7,236 nucleotides of DNA from an uncultured Rikenella sp. (GTDB lineage: Bacteria; Bacteroidota; Bacteroidia; Bacteroidales; Rikenellaceae): the NCBI GenBank assembly GCA_910577885.1, contig CAJTNK010000097.1, positions 1-7,236 of the forward strand, written 5' to 3'. Made by a program: the position numbers and the translations under genes. Under the pieces are notes generated by a model. The model worked only from the letters and a program-made list of their open reading frames with translations, was not told where the DNA came from and did no database searches. Shown in pieces: positions 6,250-7,236 of the stretch (position 1 is the stretch's first letter; the number at the start of each line of letters is the position of its first letter).

Positions 6250-6888
6250 ATGAAAAACCCTCGTTTTGTCATCACGATCGGCCGCCAGTTCGGAAGCGGC
6301 GGCCGGGAAATCGGTCGTCGGCTGGCCGACCTGTTCGCCATCCCGTACTACGACAAAGAGCTGATCGCAACAGCCTCGAAAGAGAGCGGGCTCGACCCCG
6401 AATACTTCGAAAAAGCCGACGAAAAAGTGCCGAGCACCCTAATGCAAGCTTTGTCCGCCAGTCTGATGATGGGCAGCGGCGCGATGCGCAACCCGGGAAA
6501 TGCGTTGGCGGGCGAGAATATTTTCAAATTCCAGTCGGACGTGATTCGGGAGGTGGCGGCGGCCGGTTCGTGTGTGATCGTGGGGCGTTGTGCGGACTAT
6601 ATCCTTCGCGATGAACCGCTCTGTATCAGCACCTTCATCTACGCTTCGGACGACGACCGAATCGCCCGCATCATGCGGTGCCACGGGGCACAAACACCGA
6701 AAGAGGCGATCGAGATGATGCGCAGGACGGATCGGAAACGGGCCGCGTACTACGATTTCTACACCGATAAGCGGTGGGGAGCGGCCACTTCCTACGATTT
6801 GTGCATCGACTCTTCGATCCTCGGGGTCGACCAAACGGCCGAATTGTTGCGTGACTACACGGCACGCCGTATCGCAACAGTCCGTTAG
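6250..6888 (+). CDS. Cytidylate kinase-like P-loop protein
   Basis: Predicted 212-residue soluble protein of the cytidylate kinase-like family, distinct from the housekeeping CMP kinase Cmk. The N-terminal ITIGRQFGSGGREIG (9-22) is the nucleotide-binding loop. It lacks the canonical Walker A lysine, having GSGGRE where GxGK[ST] is expected, which is usual for this family as I know it. Further motifs are YYDKELI (33-39), VIVGRCADYIL (109-119) around the second core strand, and DRKRAAYYDFYTDKRWG (161-177) followed by YDLCIDSS, which resembles the C-terminal phosphate-contacting region and the IDSS strand of nucleoside monophosphate kinases. The substrate of such proteins is not established, so a phosphoryl-transfer role is only likely. 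It follows the MATE gene by 24 bases; I recall this pairing from other Bacteroidota, which suggests a shared function. Confidence 0.85.
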   Translation: MKNPRFVITIGRQFGSGGREIGRRLADLFAIPYYDKELIATASKESGLDPEYFEKADEKVPSTLMQALSASLMMGSGAMRNPGNALAGENIFKFQSDVIREVAAAGSCVIVGRCADYILRDEPLCISTFIYASDDDRIARIMRCHGAQTPKEAIEMMRRTDRKRAAYYDFYTDKRWGAATSYDLCIDSSILGVDQTAELLRDYTARRIATVR

Positions 6889-6895
6889 CAGGTTT

Positions 6896-6927
6896 TTTCG
6901 GACGGAGTTCGTTTTTCTCGTCCGAAA
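6896..6927 (+). terminator. Hairpin after the MATE-kinase operon, weak terminator
   Basis: TTTCGGACG (6896-6904) pairs perfectly with CGTCCGAAA (6919-6927) around a 14-base loop, but no T run follows. An alternative shorter stem, CGGAC (6899-6903) with GTTCG (6907-6911), is followed directly by TTTTT (6912-6916) and looks more like a terminator. The two folds exclude each other. Confidence 0.45.
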
Positions 6928-6931
6928 GGGT

Positions 6932-7042
6932 GCGGTCAATGACCGTTTGACAGAGAAGTTTCTCGGGTCAACCGCACGGCGGTATTTGTCGATGCAAGTT
7001 CCAGTTTTCGGGTGCCGAGCGGCACCGCCTGCCCGGCGTAAG
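6932..7042 (+). repeat. Degenerate intergenic repeat, unit 1
   Basis: This unit begins with the palindrome CGGTCA-A-TGACCG (6933-6945) and ends with the core at 7000-7038. It matches unit 2 at both ends: 21 of 27 bases at 6932-6958 against 7044-7070, and 29 of 34 at 7000-7033 against 7138-7171. Its core also matches the reverse copy at 29-58. No gene is supported here; a minus-strand reading frame through it is repetitive and low-complexity. Confidence 0.6.
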
Positions 7043-7043
7043 G

Positions 7044-7171
7044 GCGGCCAGTGACCGTGGGGCAGAGAAAAGGTGTTGACCCAGGCGGCTTCTTTGCTAA
7101 TAACGAGTCGTCGCCAGCGGAGTTTTGCGGAAAAAAGTCCAGTCTTCGAGTGCCGAGCGGCCCCGCGCGCC
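7044..7171 (+). repeat. Degenerate intergenic repeat, unit 2
   Basis: A second, diverged copy of the preceding unit, in direct orientation. The left block is offset by 112 bases and the right block by 138, so unit 2 is about 26 bases longer between its conserved blocks. The shared right-hand block includes the identical run GTGCCGAGCGGC. Together the two units fill the otherwise gene-free stretch after 6888. Confidence 0.55.
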
Positions 7172-7236
7172 ACGCCTTAAAAGCGATTCAACTATTTTGC
7201 TAATTGCAAAATAGAATGAATCGCCCAGGCGCGCGG
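7163..7236. repeat. Long interrupted palindrome at window edge
   Basis: Three nested perfect arms share one centre: CCGCGCGCC/GGCGCGCGG (7163-7171 and 7228-7236), GCGATTCA/TGAATCGC (7183-7190 and 7217-7224) and CTATTTTGC/GCAAAATAG (7192-7200 and 7206-7214), with a five-base loop TAATT. That is 26 base pairs. The outer arm reaches the last base, so the element may be cut by the window edge. No T run suggests a terminator. It could be a structured RNA, a cruciform repeat or part of a mobile repeat. Confidence 0.7.

Noticed and set aside
5196..6614. Plus-strand 472-codon frame across MATE and kinase genes
   Set aside because: Out of frame with two recognised proteins and rich in R, H, P and D, as expected for a frame-shifted GC-rich shadow.
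6932..7171. CRISPR array
   Set aside because: Only two degenerate units with unequal spacing and no constant repeat; no cas genes nearby.
6439..7173. Minus-strand 244-codon reading frame
   Set aside because: It overlaps the kinase-like gene antisense, and the rest runs through the repeat units, giving repeated peptide blocks (GAARH-KTG) with no protein family.

Overview
The window looks like chromosomal DNA from a Bacteroidota bacterium of fairly high GC content, most likely order Bacteroidales and possibly an Alistipes-like member of the Rikenellaceae. The genus is inference. The evidence is promoter -7 elements of the TAnnTTTG type (3289-3296 and 4754-4761), start codons without a clear Shine-Dalgarno sequence, and the protein families present: a DcaP-type porin, a hemerythrin/LuxR pair, and a MATE exporter next to a cytidylate kinase-like gene.

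Layout. 1-226: non-coding, with one copy of a dispersed repeat (29-58) in reverse orientation and a weak promoter. 227-1567 (+): an outer-membrane beta-barrel protein of the DcaP porin type, closed by a hairpin terminator. 1568-1807: convergent intergenic region with hairpins. 1808-3123 (-): a two-gene operon, read leftwards, of a RIC/YtfE-like di-iron hemerythrin protein followed by a LuxR-type regulator with a degenerate receiver domain; the genes overlap by ATGA. 3124-3529: a divergent control region. Its right half holds a strong Bacteroidota promoter, an unannotated 20-codon trp leader peptide with three consecutive Trp codons, and a set of competing hairpins ending in a terminator. 3530-4708 (+): trpB, without trpA. 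4709-4854: a MATE-gene promoter overlapping a 74-base imperfect palindrome followed by eight T's. 4855-6225 and 6250-6888 (+): a MATE exporter and a cytidylate kinase-like P-loop protein, probably one operon. 6889-7236: non-coding, with two degenerate tandem repeat units and a long palindrome running to the window edge.

The best find is the trp attenuator in front of a stand-alone trpB. Leader peptide, Trp codons, a protector stem covering two of those codons, two possible antiterminators and a terminator are all readable in the sequence. The model predicts that Trp-starved ribosomes stalling on the leader let transcription enter trpB. Other points of interest are the terminator-like palindrome between the MATE promoter and its start codon, a recurring TAGGACAA motif, the di-iron/degenerate-receiver regulator pair, and an inverted dispersed repeat at both ends of the window.
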